Below the pieces are notes generated by a model. The model was not told the origin of the DNA. It saw only the letters and a list, made by a program, of their open reading frames with translations, and did not search any database. Shown piece after piece: positions 53,537 to 63,027 of a stretch of DNA of 64,000 nt (its first letter is position 1; each line of letters opens with the position of its first letter). Origin of the DNA: Pectobacterium versatile (lineage in GTDB: Bacteria; Pseudomonadota; Gammaproteobacteria; Enterobacterales; Enterobacteriaceae); contig NZ_JAINZP010000007.1 in NCBI RefSeq assembly GCF_020166435.1, positions 1 through 64,000 on the forward strand. The letters run 5' to 3'. A program made the translations under genes and the position numbers.

Positions 53537-54724
53537 CTATTTATGCACTGCCAAACCCCACCAATCCATCAGCTCTTTACGTTGTTCAAGATAGGTAGAG
53601 CGGTTATAAGCCCGTCGAACTTCGTTCTTATCACAATGCGCTAATGCCGCTTCAATCACATCAGGGTTAAAACCGGCTTCATTCATGGCAGTACTGGCTA
53701 TCGAGCGTAAACCATGTGCGACCAGTTTGCCACCGTAGCCGATGCGTTTTAGCGCGGCATTCGCGGTCTGGCTGTTCATGGGCTTTTTAGGATCGTTACG
53801 GCTGGGAAATACGTGCTCCCGGTTGCCGCTGATAGGGCACATGATGTCGAGCAGTTCCAGTGCCTGATCGGAGAGCGGCACGATATGAACGCGCTTAGCT
53901 TTCATTCGTTCAGCCGGAATGCTCCACGTTCTTTTCTCTATATCGATCTCTGCCCATGCCGTGGCAGAGGCTTCTGCCGGGCGAATCAGTGTCAGTAGTT
54001 GCCATTCCAATAGGCAGCGGGTAGGGATGGACAGGTTAGACATGGCAATGGTGCGCATCAGCTTGGGAAGTTCTTCTGGCCAGATAGTCGGCATGTGCTG
54101 CTTTTTAGGGCGTTCAAAGGCCATACCAATGCCGGAGGCGGGATTAGCGTCAATCAGCCCCGTATTGACCGCGTAAACCATGATTTCATTGATACGCTGT
54201 ACTAGCCGCCTGACGGTTTCTAGTGCGTCACGGGCTTTAATCGGTTCTAGCGCCTGTATCAGCGTGCGTGCTTTGATTTCCTGTACCGGGATATTCTCAA
54301 TCGCTGGTAGCACATCTTTTTCCAGTGAGCGCCAAATGTCTTTGGCGTGATCGGCACTGACCTTTGTCTGTTTCAACGTGAACCAGCTACGCGCCACGTT
54401 AATAAAGATGCTTTCTACCGCGATTTGCGCTTCTTCCTCTTCTTTAGCCACTTTTTCCTGTGGATCGATACCTTTGGCTAACAAAGAGAGTTTCTCGTCT
54501 CTCATTGCGCGGGCATCAGCTAGCGATAATGCTGGGTAAGCGCCAAACCCGATCATGGTGCGTTGGCCGGTTGTTGGTTTCTGGTAACGGAACCGCCACA
54601 GCTTTTTCCCGGTAGTTTTGACTAAGAGAAATAACCCGTTGCCGTCATGCAACGTCAGATCTTTGTCTGTCGCTTTGGCTTTTTGTACTTCAGTGTGGGT
54701 GAGGGGGCGGGTTGTCCGTGCCAT
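53537..54724 (-). CDS. int: P4-type tyrosine integrase
   Basis: 395 residues from the ATG at 54724 (AAGGA site; an earlier in-frame start at 54781 lies in the arm sites). The N-terminal arm-binding domain contains LHDGNGLFLLVKTTGKKLWRFRY. The catalytic residues are R in LTLIRPAEASATAW, HxxR in HGLRSIASTAMNEAG, H in ALAHCDKNEVRRAYNRS and the terminal Y of that segment region. The gene appears intact. It reads away from ssrA, and five TTGGTATAC-type half-sites overlap its promoter, suggesting self-repression. Confidence 0.93.
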   Translation of the reverse strand: MARTTRPLTHTEVQKAKATDKDLTLHDGNGLFLLVKTTGKKLWRFRYQKPTTGQRTMIGFGAYPALSLADARAMRDEKLSLLAKGIDPQEKVAKEEEEAQIAVESIFINVARSWFTLKQTKVSADHAKDIWRSLEKDVLPAIENIPVQEIKARTLIQALEPIKARDALETVRRLVQRINEIMVYAVNTGLIDANPASGIGMAFERPKKQHMPTIWPEELPKLMRTIAMSNLSIPTRCLLEWQLLTLIRPAEASATAWAEIDIEKRTWSIPAERMKAKRVHIVPLSDQALELLDIMCPISGNREHVFPSRNDPKKPMNSQTANAALKRIGYGGKLVAHGLRSIASTAMNEAGFNPDVIEAALAHCDKNEVRRAYNRSTYLEQRKELMDWWGLAVHK

Positions 54725-54741
54725 GAGGGAATCCTTTGTCA

Positions 54742-54810
54742 TTGGTATACACATGCAATTGGTATACGCCTTTTGGTACATATCCTACCGTATACCAATT
54801 CGTATACCAA
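54742..54810. repeat. Integrase arm-type sites, right end
   Basis: TTGGTATAC at 54742 and 54759, a variant TTGGTACAT at 54773, and inverted copies GTATACCAA at 54790 and 54802. They lie between int and attR. The same half-site forms the palindrome near attL (45000). Confidence 0.7.
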
Positions 54811-54835
54811 TAATCTCTGGATTCAGGCGAATATC

Positions 54836-54913
54836 GTCGGACAATAACGGACACAAAAAAGCCCGCAGGGCTTGCGCCATGCGGGCTTTTCGTACTTCAT
54901 CGGACTTATCTGG
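54836..54913. repeat. Right attachment-type direct repeat (attR) containing the ssrA terminator
   Basis: 78 bp matching 44854-44931 with five mismatches. The stem AAGCCCGCAGGGC..ATGCGGGCTT ends about 40 nt beyond the 3' end of ssrA and has a T-run on the minus strand, so it is also the probable ssrA terminator. Confidence 0.8.
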
Positions 54914-54932
54914 TAATAACCGATGTCTAAAT

Positions 54933-55295
54933 TGGTGGAGCTGGGGGGATTTGAACCCCCGTCCGGAACCACTCTACCGTCGGTACTACATGCTTAGTCT
55001 ATCTTTACATTCGCTTGCCAGCTGCGAATAGACACGCCACTAACAAACTAGCCTGATTAGATTTAGTGCTTCAACCCCAGGCAAGGCATCCACACGATCT
55101 CTTTTGGGTTTGACCTCTCTTGATCCCCGTCCTAAGAGCGGAGGCTAGGGAGAGAGGGCTATAAGCAGGTTATTAAGCTGCTAAAGCGTAGTTTTCGTCG
55201 TTTGCGACTATTTTTTTGCGGCTTTTTACGAGGCAAACCGCCCCTCGGCATGCACCTTGGGCTTTGCAAATCCCGTCGAATCCAGAATCAGCCCC
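54933..55295 (-). ncRNA. ssrA: Transfer-messenger RNA (tmRNA)
   Basis: 363 nt, equal to E. coli. The 5' end GGGGCTGATTCTGG and the 3' end CCCCAGCTCCACCA form the alanine-tRNA-like acceptor. The resume tag reads ANDENYALAA then TAA (55205-55173). Rescues stalled ribosomes with SmpB, whose gene is just upstream on the same strand. Its 3' flank is the integration site of the satellite. Confidence 0.98.
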
Positions 55296-55345
55296 CAAGA
55301 AACTGTTACCAGTATACCAGAACTTACTATCGCTAAGCCAGCGAC

Positions 55346-55828
55346 TTAGCGATTGGCGTTCTTCATGATACGGGCTTTATCTAACTTCCATTCACGTTCT
55401 TTAATGTCATCACGCTTGTCGTGATCTTTTTTACCTTTTGCCACGCCGATTTTGACTTTGCTCCAGGCATTTTTCCAATACATGGACAGCGCGACGACCG
55501 TGTAACCTTCACGGCTGACGCGGCCAAACAGCGAATCTAGCTCGCGTTTGTTGAGCAGGAGTTTGCGCGTGCGTATAGGGTCGCAAACAACGTGTGATGA
55601 AGCCACATTAAGCGGCGTGATCGTTGCGCCAAACAGGTAAGCCTCACCGTTCATGAAGGTGACATAGCTGTCGCTGAGGTTTGCTTTGCCTGCGCGCAGT
55701 GATTTGACTTCCCATCCTTGCAGCGCAAGACCGGCCTCAAATTCTTCTTCAATGAAGTATTCGTGACGGGCGCGCTTGTTCTGCGCAATGGTGGCGGAAC
55801 CGGGTTTGTATGCTTTTTTCTTTGTCAT
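55346..55828 (-). CDS. smpB: tmRNA-binding protein SmpB
   Basis: 160 residues from the ATG at 55828 ([21 protein letters not shown]). The longer frame to 55888 is not conserved. The OB-fold core [23 protein letters not shown] and the basic tail [15 protein letters not shown] match the family. It carries tmRNA to stalled ribosomes. An ATCGCTAAG/CTTAGCGAT stem overlaps its stop codon. Confidence 0.97.
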   Translation of the reverse strand: MTKKKAYKPGSATIAQNKRARHEYFIEEEFEAGLALQGWEVKSLRAGKANLSDSYVTFMNGEAYLFGATITPLNVASSHVVCDPIRTRKLLLNKRELDSLFGRVSREGYTVVALSMYWKNAWSKVKIGVAKGKKDHDKRDDIKEREWKLDKARIMKNANR

Positions 55829-55983
55829 AGTGCCGTCATTATACTGGATGTTATTGGGAATGAAATCCCCGCCGTGCGTCCGTGTCATGGTTAATGATAT
55901 CGTGCGATAAGCTTCGCAGAATTTTTGTCTGTCGGGCTATCAATGCTATTATTTTGCGCGTTTTATGAAACTCGGAAAATAGT

Positions 55984-56430
55984 ATGCCAAAGATAAGTCG
56001 TTCCGCATTGGTGCCGTTCAGCGCTGAACAGATGTACAAGCTGGTGAATGATGTCGCTTCCTACTCCGCGTTTTTACCAGGCTGTACGGGGAGCCGCGTG
56101 CTCTCTTCCTCAGAAGGGGAGATGACCGCCGCAGTGGACGTTTCCAAAGCCGGTATCAGCAAGACCTTTACCACCCGTAATACGCTGACGCACAACCAGA
56201 ATATCAATATGCAGTTGGTCGATGGCCCGTTCCGTCAGTTGGGGGGCGACTGGCATTTTACGCCGCTGAGCGCTGATGCCTGTAAAGTCGAACTGCATCT
56301 GGAATTTGAATTCACCAATGCCTTGATTGAACTCGCTTTTGGCAAAGTATTCAAGGAGCTGGCGGGAAATATGGTGCAGGCTTTCACGCAGCGAGCAAAA
56401 GAGGTCTACAGTGTCCGCAATGCAGGTTGA
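55984..56430 (+). CDS. ratA: RatA/PasT, START-like (COQ10-type) protein
   Basis: 148 residues. [34 protein letters not shown] is the START/COQ10 fold signature. Reported in E. coli as a 50S-binding translation inhibitor and persistence factor; the orthologous family also links to ubiquinone. Divergent from smpB and overlapping rnfH downstream, the conserved order. Confidence 0.93.
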   Translation: MPKISRSALVPFSAEQMYKLVNDVASYSAFLPGCTGSRVLSSSEGEMTAAVDVSKAGISKTFTTRNTLTHNQNINMQLVDGPFRQLGGDWHFTPLSADACKVELHLEFEFTNALIELAFGKVFKELAGNMVQAFTQRAKEVYSVRNAG

Positions 56431-56701
56431 TGTCGTCTACGCGTTGCCGGAACGTCAGTATCTACGCACGGTAAAGCTGGAAGAGGGCAGTACGGTTGAG
56501 CAGGCGATTGTGGCATCGGGCTTGCTGGAGTTGCGCCATGATATCGATTTGCAGGTGAATAAAGTCGGTATTTACAGTCGTGCAGCGAAGCTGGCCGATG
56601 TTGTTCAGGATGGTGACCGTGTGGAAATTTATCGCCCGCTGATTGCCGATCCGAAAGAACTACGCCGCCAGCGCGCAGAGCGTGCGAAGAGCAAATCCTG
56701 A
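56411..56701 (+). CDS. rnfH: RnfH family ubiquitin-fold protein (PasI)
   Basis: 96 residues from a GTG at 56411, with an AGAGG site upstream. An ATG three codons later at 56420 is also possible. The conserved core is [19 protein letters not shown] and [24 protein letters not shown]. Overlaps the end of ratA by 20 bp. Function unproven. Confidence 0.9.
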   Translation: MSAMQVDVVYALPERQYLRTVKLEEGSTVEQAIVASGLLELRHDIDLQVNKVGIYSRAAKLADVVQDGDRVEIYRPLIADPKELRRQRAERAKSKS

Positions 56702-56769
56702 ATAATGCTGCTAAACGGCACATGACGTTTTACTGAGCGTCCTTACCGAAATGCCCTTACAAAAAAACA

Positions 56770-56800
56770 CAGGCAAACCTGAAGTGTTCAGATTTGCCTG
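56770..56800 (-). terminator. Terminator of bamE
   Basis: CAGGCAAA pairs with TTTGCCTG, with an inner GAA/TTC. A run of seven A lies on the plus side (T on the minus strand). Probably works in both directions between rnfH and bamE. Confidence 0.75.
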
Positions 56801-56804
56801 CTGT

Positions 56805-56905
56805 TATACCCGCTAGACATCAAGCCGCGTGTGCGTTGGCTTCCTTCAAGTACTCTGCCCATTGTGGGCTTCGTCTTAACGCGCCGCCTTTGGCTACCAG
56901 AATCG
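56805..56905. repeat. Repeat A copy 5, decayed 5' part
   Basis: TATACCCGCTAGACATCAAG then a GTGTGCGTTGGCT segment and CAAGTACTCTGCCC-type body match the first half of the full copies. The right end is missing. Confidence 0.6.
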
Positions 56906-56939
56906 TTCATCCTGATTCAGCCGAACGGCATTGAAAGCA

Positions 56940-57275
56940 TTAATTCAGCGCAGGCTTGTTGTTGATGTTGGTTAACACGCCACTGCCGCTGAAGGTCAGC
57001 GTCAGCGTCTGCTGTTTTACTGACTCATGACCAGGCTGCTGGCGGAAGACGTAAAACCAGGTATCGCTGCCAAACGGATCCTGCATCATAGGAGTACCCA
57101 GCGTATAAGCGACCTGTTGTTTGGTCATGCCGGTGTGAATTTTCGCAACGTCAGCCGGTGCCAGATAGTTTCCCTGATTGATGTCCGGCCGATAGACCAC
57201 CTTTTCCAGTGTGGAACAACCGGCAGTCAGCATAACAACCACCGCGGCGACGACAGTCAGCGTTTTACAGCGCAT
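56940..57275 (-). CDS. bamE: Outer membrane assembly lipoprotein BamE
   Basis: 111 residues from the ATG at 57275 ([20 protein letters not shown]). Signal peptide with lipobox LTAGC, so it is an outer-membrane lipoprotein. The body matches E. coli BamE, including [13 protein letters not shown] and [14 protein letters not shown]. Part of the BAM beta-barrel assembly complex. An upstream in-frame extension to 57344 is not conserved. Confidence 0.96.
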   Translation of the reverse strand: MRCKTLTVVAAVVVMLTAGCSTLEKVVYRPDINQGNYLAPADVAKIHTGMTKQQVAYTLGTPMMQDPFGSDTWFYVFRQQPGHESVKQQTLTLTFSGSGVLTNINNKPALN

Positions 57276-57427
57276 AGTGATTACATTCCTTAAGGGCATA
57301 GGTTGCCGATGATAATAGACCTTGCAGGACTTGGAAACCTGCAAGGCGATTGTATGACCTCAGGAAGGTAAAAAAGTTGAGCTTTTTTACCAGTAATCCG
57401 CCTTTCTTGCCCTGTCGGCGGTAGATT

Positions 57428-59089
57428 TTAGGCCGCCAGCAATTCTTTGGCATTCGCCAGCGTGTTTTTGGTTACGGCGCTGCCGCCCAAGAGGCGTGCC
57501 AGTTCTTGTAGCCGTGCACGTTTATCCAACGGCTGCATCAGGGTTTCTGTTTCTGCACCGTCTGTTTGTTTGCTCACGAAGAAGTGCTGATGACCGCAGC
57601 CCGCGACCTGCGGCAGGTGAGTCACACACATCACCTGCGTAGATTCGCCGAGCTGGCGCAGCATTCTGCCGACGATGGCGGCGGTTGGCCCGCTAATACC
57701 CACATCGACTTCATCGAAGATCATCGCTGGCGTGTCCATTTTCTGCGCGGTGATCACCTGAATAATCAGTGCGATACGCGATAGCTCACCGCCCGAGGCC
57801 ACTTTTGCCAGCGTCTGATGCGGCTGGCCGGGGTTGGTGGTCACGCGGAATTCAATACTGTCGGCACCGGTGGCCGTCAGGTTGTCTGGCGTAAATTTCA
57901 CATCAATGGTGAAGTGGCCGTGTGGCATTGCCAGTTCACGCATATTGGTGGTGATGAGCTGAGCCAGTTCGCTGGCATGGTGCTGGCGGCGCACGTGCAG
58001 CTGTTCTGCGAGGTGCAACGCCTGCTGATGATATTCGCCAACGGAGGCACTGAGCGCGTCGTGGTCACTTTCCTGCTGTTCCAACTGTTGCTGTTCTTCC
58101 AATAGCTGCTGATGGAACGCTGGGAGCGCCTCTGGAGCAACATGGTGTTTGCGTGACAGCGCGAGCTGGCGTGACAGGCGCTGTTCCAGTTCATACAGAC
58201 GAATCGGGTCGAGATCCATTTGTTCGCTGTAGTGGCGCAGTTCATCGCTGGCTTCGCTAAGTTGAATACCTGCTTCTTCGAGCATGGACAGCACGCCAGA
58301 CAGTTTGTCATCCATGCTGATGAGTTCGCCAAGCTGGTGTTTTACGCTGTGCAGCATACTGATGATGTTCTGCTCTTCGTCTTCGCTCAGCAGTTGCATG
58401 GCCTGTTGGCTCATTGTCAGTAGCTGACCGCTATTCGCCAGACGCTTATATTCAACGTCAATTTGCTCGTATTCGCCGGGCTGTGGGGCGAATTCGTTTA
58501 GCTCTTTTAATTGGTATTGCAGCAGTTCCCGGCGGGCTTCGCGCTCAATAGCCGCCTGTTGCAACTGCGCCAGCGCGCGGCAACTTTGGTGCCACTGATG
58601 CCAAACCTGTTGCATCGCAACCAGCAGTTTCGGTTCATCGGCATAGGCATCCAGCAGGTGTTTTTGATGGTCGGGGCGCAGCAGTAGCTGATGGGCATGC
58701 TGGCCATGTACCTGAATCAGGTGCTGGCCGAGTTCACGTAGTTGAGACAGCGGCACGGCGGTACCGTTAATAAAACCGCGTGAACGACCATCAGCACTAA
58801 TGACGCGGCGTAGCAGGCACTCGTTGCTGTCATCCAACTGGTTTTCTTCCAGCCACTGACGTGCCGTCGGCGTATCCGCCAGCGCAAAGCGGGCGCAAAT
58901 GTCGGCGCGGGCAGCGCCCGGCCTGACCATGCTGGCGTCAGAACGATTTCCCAGACATAAACCGAGGGCATCAATCGCAATCGATTTCCCCGCACCGGTT
59001 TCCCCGGTGATAACGCTCATCCCTGACTGAAAATCGATTTCTAATTCGCGCACGATAGCGAAGTTACTGATAGTGAGTTGCGCCAGCAT
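57428..59089 (-). CDS. recN: DNA repair protein RecN
   Basis: 553 residues, E. coli length. SMC-like ATPase with Walker A GETGAGKS at 29-36, a long coiled coil through the middle (about 150-370), and the C-terminal signature [13 protein letters not shown] plus Walker [13 protein letters not shown]. Acts in double-strand-break repair. Two LexA sites lie in its promoter. Confidence 0.97.
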   Translation of the reverse strand: MLAQLTISNFAIVRELEIDFQSGMSVITGETGAGKSIAIDALGLCLGNRSDASMVRPGAARADICARFALADTPTARQWLEENQLDDSNECLLRRVISADGRSRGFINGTAVPLSQLRELGQHLIQVHGQHAHQLLLRPDHQKHLLDAYADEPKLLVAMQQVWHQWHQSCRALAQLQQAAIEREARRELLQYQLKELNEFAPQPGEYEQIDVEYKRLANSGQLLTMSQQAMQLLSEDEEQNIISMLHSVKHQLGELISMDDKLSGVLSMLEEAGIQLSEASDELRHYSEQMDLDPIRLYELEQRLSRQLALSRKHHVAPEALPAFHQQLLEEQQQLEQQESDHDALSASVGEYHQQALHLAEQLHVRRQHHASELAQLITTNMRELAMPHGHFTIDVKFTPDNLTATGADSIEFRVTTNPGQPHQTLAKVASGGELSRIALIIQVITAQKMDTPAMIFDEVDVGISGPTAAIVGRMLRQLGESTQVMCVTHLPQVAGCGHQHFFVSKQTDGAETETLMQPLDKRARLQELARLLGGSAVTKNTLANAKELLAA

Positions 59090-59112
59090 GATAAACCTCT
59101 GTATGTAATCAC

Positions 59113-59128
59113 CTGTGATTACATACAG
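59113..59128. promoter_or_regulatory. LexA box 1 of recN
   Basis: CTGT-GATTACAT-ACAG, a perfect CTGT-N8-ACAG site, forming the right half of a larger 14-bp inverted repeat (59099-59128). Confidence 0.8.
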
Positions 59129-59134
59129 TATAAA

Positions 59135-59150
59135 CTGGTTTTATATACAG
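59135..59150. promoter_or_regulatory. LexA box 2 of recN
   Basis: CTGG-TTTTATAT-ACAG. The opposite strand reads TACTGTATATAAAACCAG, the canonical E. coli recN LexA box. Confidence 0.9.
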
Positions 59151-59170
59151 TAAAGTAGCTGGGTAGAATT

Positions 59171-60049
59171 TTAGAATAATTTTTTTGACCAGCCGAGCTT
59201 TGAACTTAGTGTGTTGAAATAGCTGTAATTTTTTGGATGGATCAGATTCAGGTAATGTTCGCTGCGGCGAATCAGTACTTCTTCGCCCTCTTGCACTGGC
59301 AGCGCAATCTGGCTGTCACAGCTGATCTCCAGATCGTTGGTAATGCAGGAAAATTTCAGCCGAATCGTGCTGCTGCTGTTGATGACCAGCGGGCGGGCAG
59401 ACAGCGTGTGTGGGAACATGGGCACCAGCGCAATGGCATCCAGCGACGGCGTCAGGATTGGGCCGCCAGCGGAAAGGGAATAGGCGGTTGAACCTGTGGG
59501 GGTGGCGATAATCAGGCCGTCTGAACGCTGAGAAAAGGCGAATTTGTCATCAATATAGACTTCAAATTCAATCATATGTGCGACTTTTCCGGGGTGAAGC
59601 ACCACTTCGTTAATGGCGGTACTGATGCTGTCGGGCTGGTTTACGCGGCAAACGTGCGCTTCCAGCATGAAGCGTTTTTCGCTCAGGTAATGGCCGTCGA
59701 GCACGTCAGAAAGCTGTTGCTGCGCATGGTCAGGATCGAGATCGGTCAGAAAACCGAGGTTGCCACGGTTTACGCCGATCACCTTGATGTCATAGCGCGA
59801 CAGCACGCGCGCTGCGCCGAGCATGTTGCCATCACCGCCGACGACAACCGCCAAATCCGCCTGCTGGCCGATGTCGGCAAGGCTACCGGTCGGCGCATCT
59901 TTCAGATTCAACTCACGGGCGATCTGTTGCTCGATCAGAACCGAGTAACCCTTGTCGGTGAGCCAGTGGTAAAGCATCTCATGCGTTGCCAGCGCCGTTG
60001 GGTGGCGCGGATGGCCGACAATGCCAATACAATTAAACGGCCTGTTCAT
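59171..60049 (-). CDS. nadK: NAD kinase
   Basis: 292 residues from the ATG at 60049 ([17 protein letters not shown]), the family length. An ATG at 60067 has a better GAGGA site but adds six unconserved residues; either may be used. GGDG motif at 71-74 ([11 protein letters not shown]), NAD-binding [13 protein letters not shown] and [15 protein letters not shown]. Phosphorylates NAD to NADP. Divergent from grpE and upstream of recN, as in E. coli. Confidence 0.96.
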   Translation of the reverse strand: MNRPFNCIGIVGHPRHPTALATHEMLYHWLTDKGYSVLIEQQIARELNLKDAPTGSLADIGQQADLAVVVGGDGNMLGAARVLSRYDIKVIGVNRGNLGFLTDLDPDHAQQQLSDVLDGHYLSEKRFMLEAHVCRVNQPDSISTAINEVVLHPGKVAHMIEFEVYIDDKFAFSQRSDGLIIATPTGSTAYSLSAGGPILTPSLDAIALVPMFPHTLSARPLVINSSSTIRLKFSCITNDLEISCDSQIALPVQEGEEVLIRRSEHYLNLIHPKNYSYFNTLSSKLGWSKKLF

Positions 60050-60129
60050 TGTAAGCGGTGTGTTCATTGCTGTTTTTGTCCTCAGCGTGGTGTATCGGCA
60101 GCGGCTGGAACCAATATGTGACTGGTTCC

Positions 60130-60157
60130 CTTGAATCCCCGATTTTGATCCCCATAA
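60130..60157 (+). promoter_or_regulatory. Sigma-32 heat-shock promoter of grpE
   Basis: CTTGAAT-N13-CCCCATAA, matching the sigma-32 consensus CTTGAAA-N11-15-CCCCATnT, about 40 nt before the start codon. Confidence 0.9.
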
Positions 60158-60198
60158 TAAGCAACTAGCGAGATTAATGCTAAACCGCGGAGAATTTC

Positions 60199-60786
60199 AT
60201 GAGTAGTAAAGAACAGAAAACGCCTGACGAGCAAGTCCTGGATCAAAAGGAAGTAGCAAAAGGGCAGCAAGCGGATGCCACGCCAGAGACGGCAGACGTA
60301 GCTGACCCGCGTGATGCGCGCATCGCCGAACTGGAAACCCAGTTGAGCGAACTGCAACAGCGTGAACGTGACAATATGCTTCGCGTCCGTGCTGAAGCCG
60401 ATAACATTCGCCGCCGTGCGGAAATGGATGTTGAGAAAGCGCATAAATTTGCGGTAGAAAAATTTGCCAGCGAAATGCTGCCAGTTATCGACAATCTGGA
60501 ACGTGCGCTGGATACGGCGGACAAGGCCAATGAATCACTGGCTGCAATGATTGAAGGTGTTGAACTGACGCTGAAATCGTTGCTGGATGCCGTGCGTAAA
60601 TTTGGCATCGAGGTTGTGGGTGATGTGGGTGTACCGTTTAACCCAGAAGTGCATCAGGCGATGACGATGTTACCTTCGGCCGATCACCAGCCGAACCACG
60701 TCATGATGGTCATGCAAAAAGGCTATACGCTGAACGGCCGTTTGCTGCGTCCAGCTATGGTTGCAGTATCAAAAGCACAAGACTGA
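60199..60786 (+). CDS. grpE: Nucleotide exchange factor GrpE
   Basis: 195 residues. The acidic N-terminus is followed by a long coiled coil (about 35-95) and the C-terminal beta domain with [20 protein letters not shown] and [23 protein letters not shown]. Releases ADP from DnaK. Preceded by a heat-shock promoter. Confidence 0.97.
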   Translation: MSSKEQKTPDEQVLDQKEVAKGQQADATPETADVADPRDARIAELETQLSELQQRERDNMLRVRAEADNIRRRAEMDVEKAHKFAVEKFASEMLPVIDNLERALDTADKANESLAAMIEGVELTLKSLLDAVRKFGIEVVGDVGVPFNPEVHQAMTMLPSADHQPNHVMMVMQKGYTLNGRLLRPAMVAVSKAQD

Positions 60787-60821
60787 TACACGCATCCTAT
60801 TTACAACGTAGCTTTATTCCG

Positions 60822-60850
60822 AACCCCGTGCCCACCGCATGGGGTTTTTT
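60822..60850 (+). terminator. Terminator of grpE
   Basis: AACCCCgtg..cGGGGTT-type stem followed by six T. Confidence 0.85.
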
Positions 60851-60853
60851 GTT

Positions 60854-60983
60854 TATATCCCCCGTCATACTTCAAGATGCATGTGCGTTGGCTTTCCTCG
60901 CTCACCCCAGTCACTTACTTATGTAAGCTCCTGGGGATTCACTGTGTTGCCGCCTTCCTGCAACTTGAATTATTTAGTGTACA
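60854..60983. repeat. Repeat A copy 6, internally deleted (130 bp)
   Basis: Both ends are present (CCCCCGTCATACTTCAAGATG and CAACTTGAATTATTTAGTG), but about 70 bp of the centre is missing. A CCCCAGTCACTTA...TAAGCTCCTGGGG dyad remains in the middle. Lies between grpE and mntH. Confidence 0.75.
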
Positions 60984-61085
60984 TTTTGTTAAGATTTGTT
61001 TGATAAAAAAGATGTTTTTTAGGTTTTGAATGACTCATCATCATTAGCTATCAAAAGAATTGGTATTACCACTCTAAATGCACTT

Positions 61086-61098
61086 GATAATCATTATC
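61086..61098 (+). promoter_or_regulatory. Fur-box-like site before mntH
   Basis: GATAATCATTATC, matching the core of the Fur consensus, about 46 bp before the start codon. E. coli mntH is controlled by Fur and MntR. No clear MntR palindrome was found. Confidence 0.7.
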
Positions 61099-61143
61099 GT
61101 TTTTGTGAGAGTAATAAAACACCAGTGTTAGAAGGGTCATACT

Positions 61144-62382
61144 ATGCCGGGTAGCCGTGTTATTGAGTCAACAAGCCGCACATCAAGGAAGGTCAAACTT
61201 TCTCTGATGGGTCCGGCGTTTATCGCGGCGATTGGTTATATCGATCCGGGTAACTTTGCTACTAACATCCAGTCTGGCGCGGCCTATGGCTATACGCTGC
61301 TGTGGGTGGTGGTGTGGGCGAACCTGATGGCGATGCTGATCCAGCTGTTGTCCGCCAAATTGGGGATCGCAACGGGTAAGAACCTGGCGGAACATATCCG
61401 CGATCGCTTTCCGCGTCCGGCTGTTTGGGCGTATTGGGTGCAGGCCGAAATTATTGCGATGGCGACCGATCTGGCCGAGTTTATCGGTGCGGCGATTGGT
61501 TTCAAGCTGCTATTGGGCGTGTCGCTGCTGGAAGGCGCGATCCTCACTGCCATTGCCACCTTCCTGATTCTCATGCTGCAACAGCGCGGTCAGAAGCCGC
61601 TGGAAATGGTCATCGGTGGCCTACTGCTGTTTGTGGCGGCGGCGTATATTGTCGAATTGGTCTTCTCTCAGCCTGAGCTGTCTGCGTTAGCCAAAGGTAT
61701 GGCGATTCCTAGTTTGCCGACCTCCGATGCCGTGCTGCTGGCCGCGGGTGTGTTGGGGGCGACCATTATGCCGCATGTGATTTACCTGCACTCTTCCCTG
61801 ACGCAGCATGAGGGCAACCACACCCGTGCCGAACGTTATTCGGCAACGAAAGTCGATGTCGCGATTGCGATGACCATCGCCGGATTCGTCAATCTGGCGA
61901 TGATGGCAACGGCCGCGGCGGCGTTCCATTTCAGCGGCAATCAGGATATTGCCGATCTGGATAAAGCCTACCTGACGCTGGAACCGCTGCTGGGTAAAGC
62001 CGCCGCGGTCATTTTCGGTCTGAGTTTGGTGGCGGCGGGCCTGTCTTCCACCGTTGTCGGCACGCTGGCGGGGCAGGTGGTGATGCAAGGATTCGTGCGT
62101 TTCCATATTCCACTCTGGGTACGCCGCACGGTGACAATGCTGCCATCGTTTATCGTGATTCTGTCTGGTATGGATCCGACGCGCGTGCTGGTGTTGAGTC
62201 AGGTGGTGCTGAGCTTCGGGATTGCGCTAGCGCTGGTTCCCTTGCTGTCCTTCACCGGTAACCGTGAATTAATGGGAACGATGGTGAACGGAAAATGGGT
62301 ACAGCGCATCGGGCAGCTTATTGTGGTACTGGTAGTTTCCCTGAATATGTATCTGCTGATTGATACGATGTTGGGGATATAA
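61144..62382 (+). CDS. mntH: Manganese/iron proton symporter MntH (NRAMP)
   Basis: 412 residues, eleven predicted spans. The metal-binding DPGN motif is at residues 34-37, the second metal motif is [11 protein letters not shown] in span 6, and the NRAMP signature region GQVVMQGF follows. Imports Mn(II) with protons, important under oxidative stress in plants. Single gene with its own Fur-like site. Confidence 0.96.
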   Translation: MPGSRVIESTSRTSRKVKLSLMGPAFIAAIGYIDPGNFATNIQSGAAYGYTLLWVVVWANLMAMLIQLLSAKLGIATGKNLAEHIRDRFPRPAVWAYWVQAEIIAMATDLAEFIGAAIGFKLLLGVSLLEGAILTAIATFLILMLQQRGQKPLEMVIGGLLLFVAAAYIVELVFSQPELSALAKGMAIPSLPTSDAVLLAAGVLGATIMPHVIYLHSSLTQHEGNHTRAERYSATKVDVAIAMTIAGFVNLAMMATAAAAFHFSGNQDIADLDKAYLTLEPLLGKAAAVIFGLSLVAAGLSSTVVGTLAGQVVMQGFVRFHIPLWVRRTVTMLPSFIVILSGMDPTRVLVLSQVVLSFGIALALVPLLSFTGNRELMGTMVNGKWVQRIGQLIVVLVVSLNMYLLIDTMLGI

Positions 62383-62426
62383 TTCTGGGGGAGCGGCACA
62401 TTTCTCTCTACCGAAATTGTGCCACG

Positions 62427-62720
62427 TTATTGATCCAGCGTGGCCTTACCAACATAGTGTGGCCCTTCCCATAGAGTCCATTCGCCGATGCAAGAAAGTG
62501 TTTCAAGTTGCTCGGCGGAAGCGATAACAGTGACGGTGGCTGAGGTTGTTTCTCCGGAGGTGATTTCACCGTCAAAATGAAATTGCCCCATAAAATATGC
62601 TCCGCTGATCGGGTCTTTATGGTTAGGTCGATAGCCAGAGCGGCAGGGTGAGCGTCTTATTGATTCAGCGGCTAAACATAGCCTTACTTTAAACTCAGCG
62701 GTTTTATGTTTTATCATCAC
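62427..62720 (-). CDS. EF-Tu domain-3-like small protein
   Basis: 97 residues. SGYRPNHKDPISGAYFMGQFHFD...ITSGETTSATVTVIAS and GEWTLWEGPHYVGKATL recall the third barrel of elongation factor Tu, without any GTPase domain. Overlaps the stop of the Imm53 gene by 17 bp, implying coupling. Such fragments appear in contact-dependent toxin/immunity loci, but the role here is unknown. Confidence 0.6.
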   Translation of the reverse strand: MMIKHKTAEFKVRLCLAAESIRRSPCRSGYRPNHKDPISGAYFMGQFHFDGEITSGETTSATVTVIASAEQLETLSCIGEWTLWEGPHYVGKATLDQ

Positions 62721-63006
62721 GACACCAGTTCAGAAAAACGCTTAACAGTTCGGCCAGATTACTGACGCCGCAAAAGCCAATAAATTGCAGATTTTCCGTT
62801 TTGCAAAATATCCAGTCGCTGGCTTCTGGATGTGCACTACGACTTAGAGATGTAAAAGGCTTATCAGCAAGTGAGGTTTCAGCCAGATCTATTTTTACTC
62901 TCCAGCCTGGGTTGTCCAGTGTATCGATGCTAATGCCGAATGCGTGCTCCCACTTCCCGTTACACTGCGCCTGATACCACCGTTGAATCTCCTGTAACTC
63001 GTTCAT
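62704..63006 (-). CDS. Imm53-family immunity protein
   Basis: 100 residues with the family pattern IQRWYQAQCNGKWEHAFGISIDTLDNPGWRVKIDL and FIGFCGVSNLAELLSVFLNW. Imm53 proteins protect against toxins of polymorphic secretion systems. No toxin gene is visible in the window, so this is an orphan immunity gene. Confidence 0.8.
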   Translation of the reverse strand: MNELQEIQRWYQAQCNGKWEHAFGISIDTLDNPGWRVKIDLAETSLADKPFTSLSRSAHPEASDWIFCKTENLQFIGFCGVSNLAELLSVFLNWCRDDKT

Positions 63007-63027
63007 TAATCATTGTCTCATGAGTAT

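Noticed and set aside
54836-54913. Possible independent small RNA with a GC-rich hairpin
   Set aside because: The hairpin is explained as the ssrA terminator duplicated by the att repeats.
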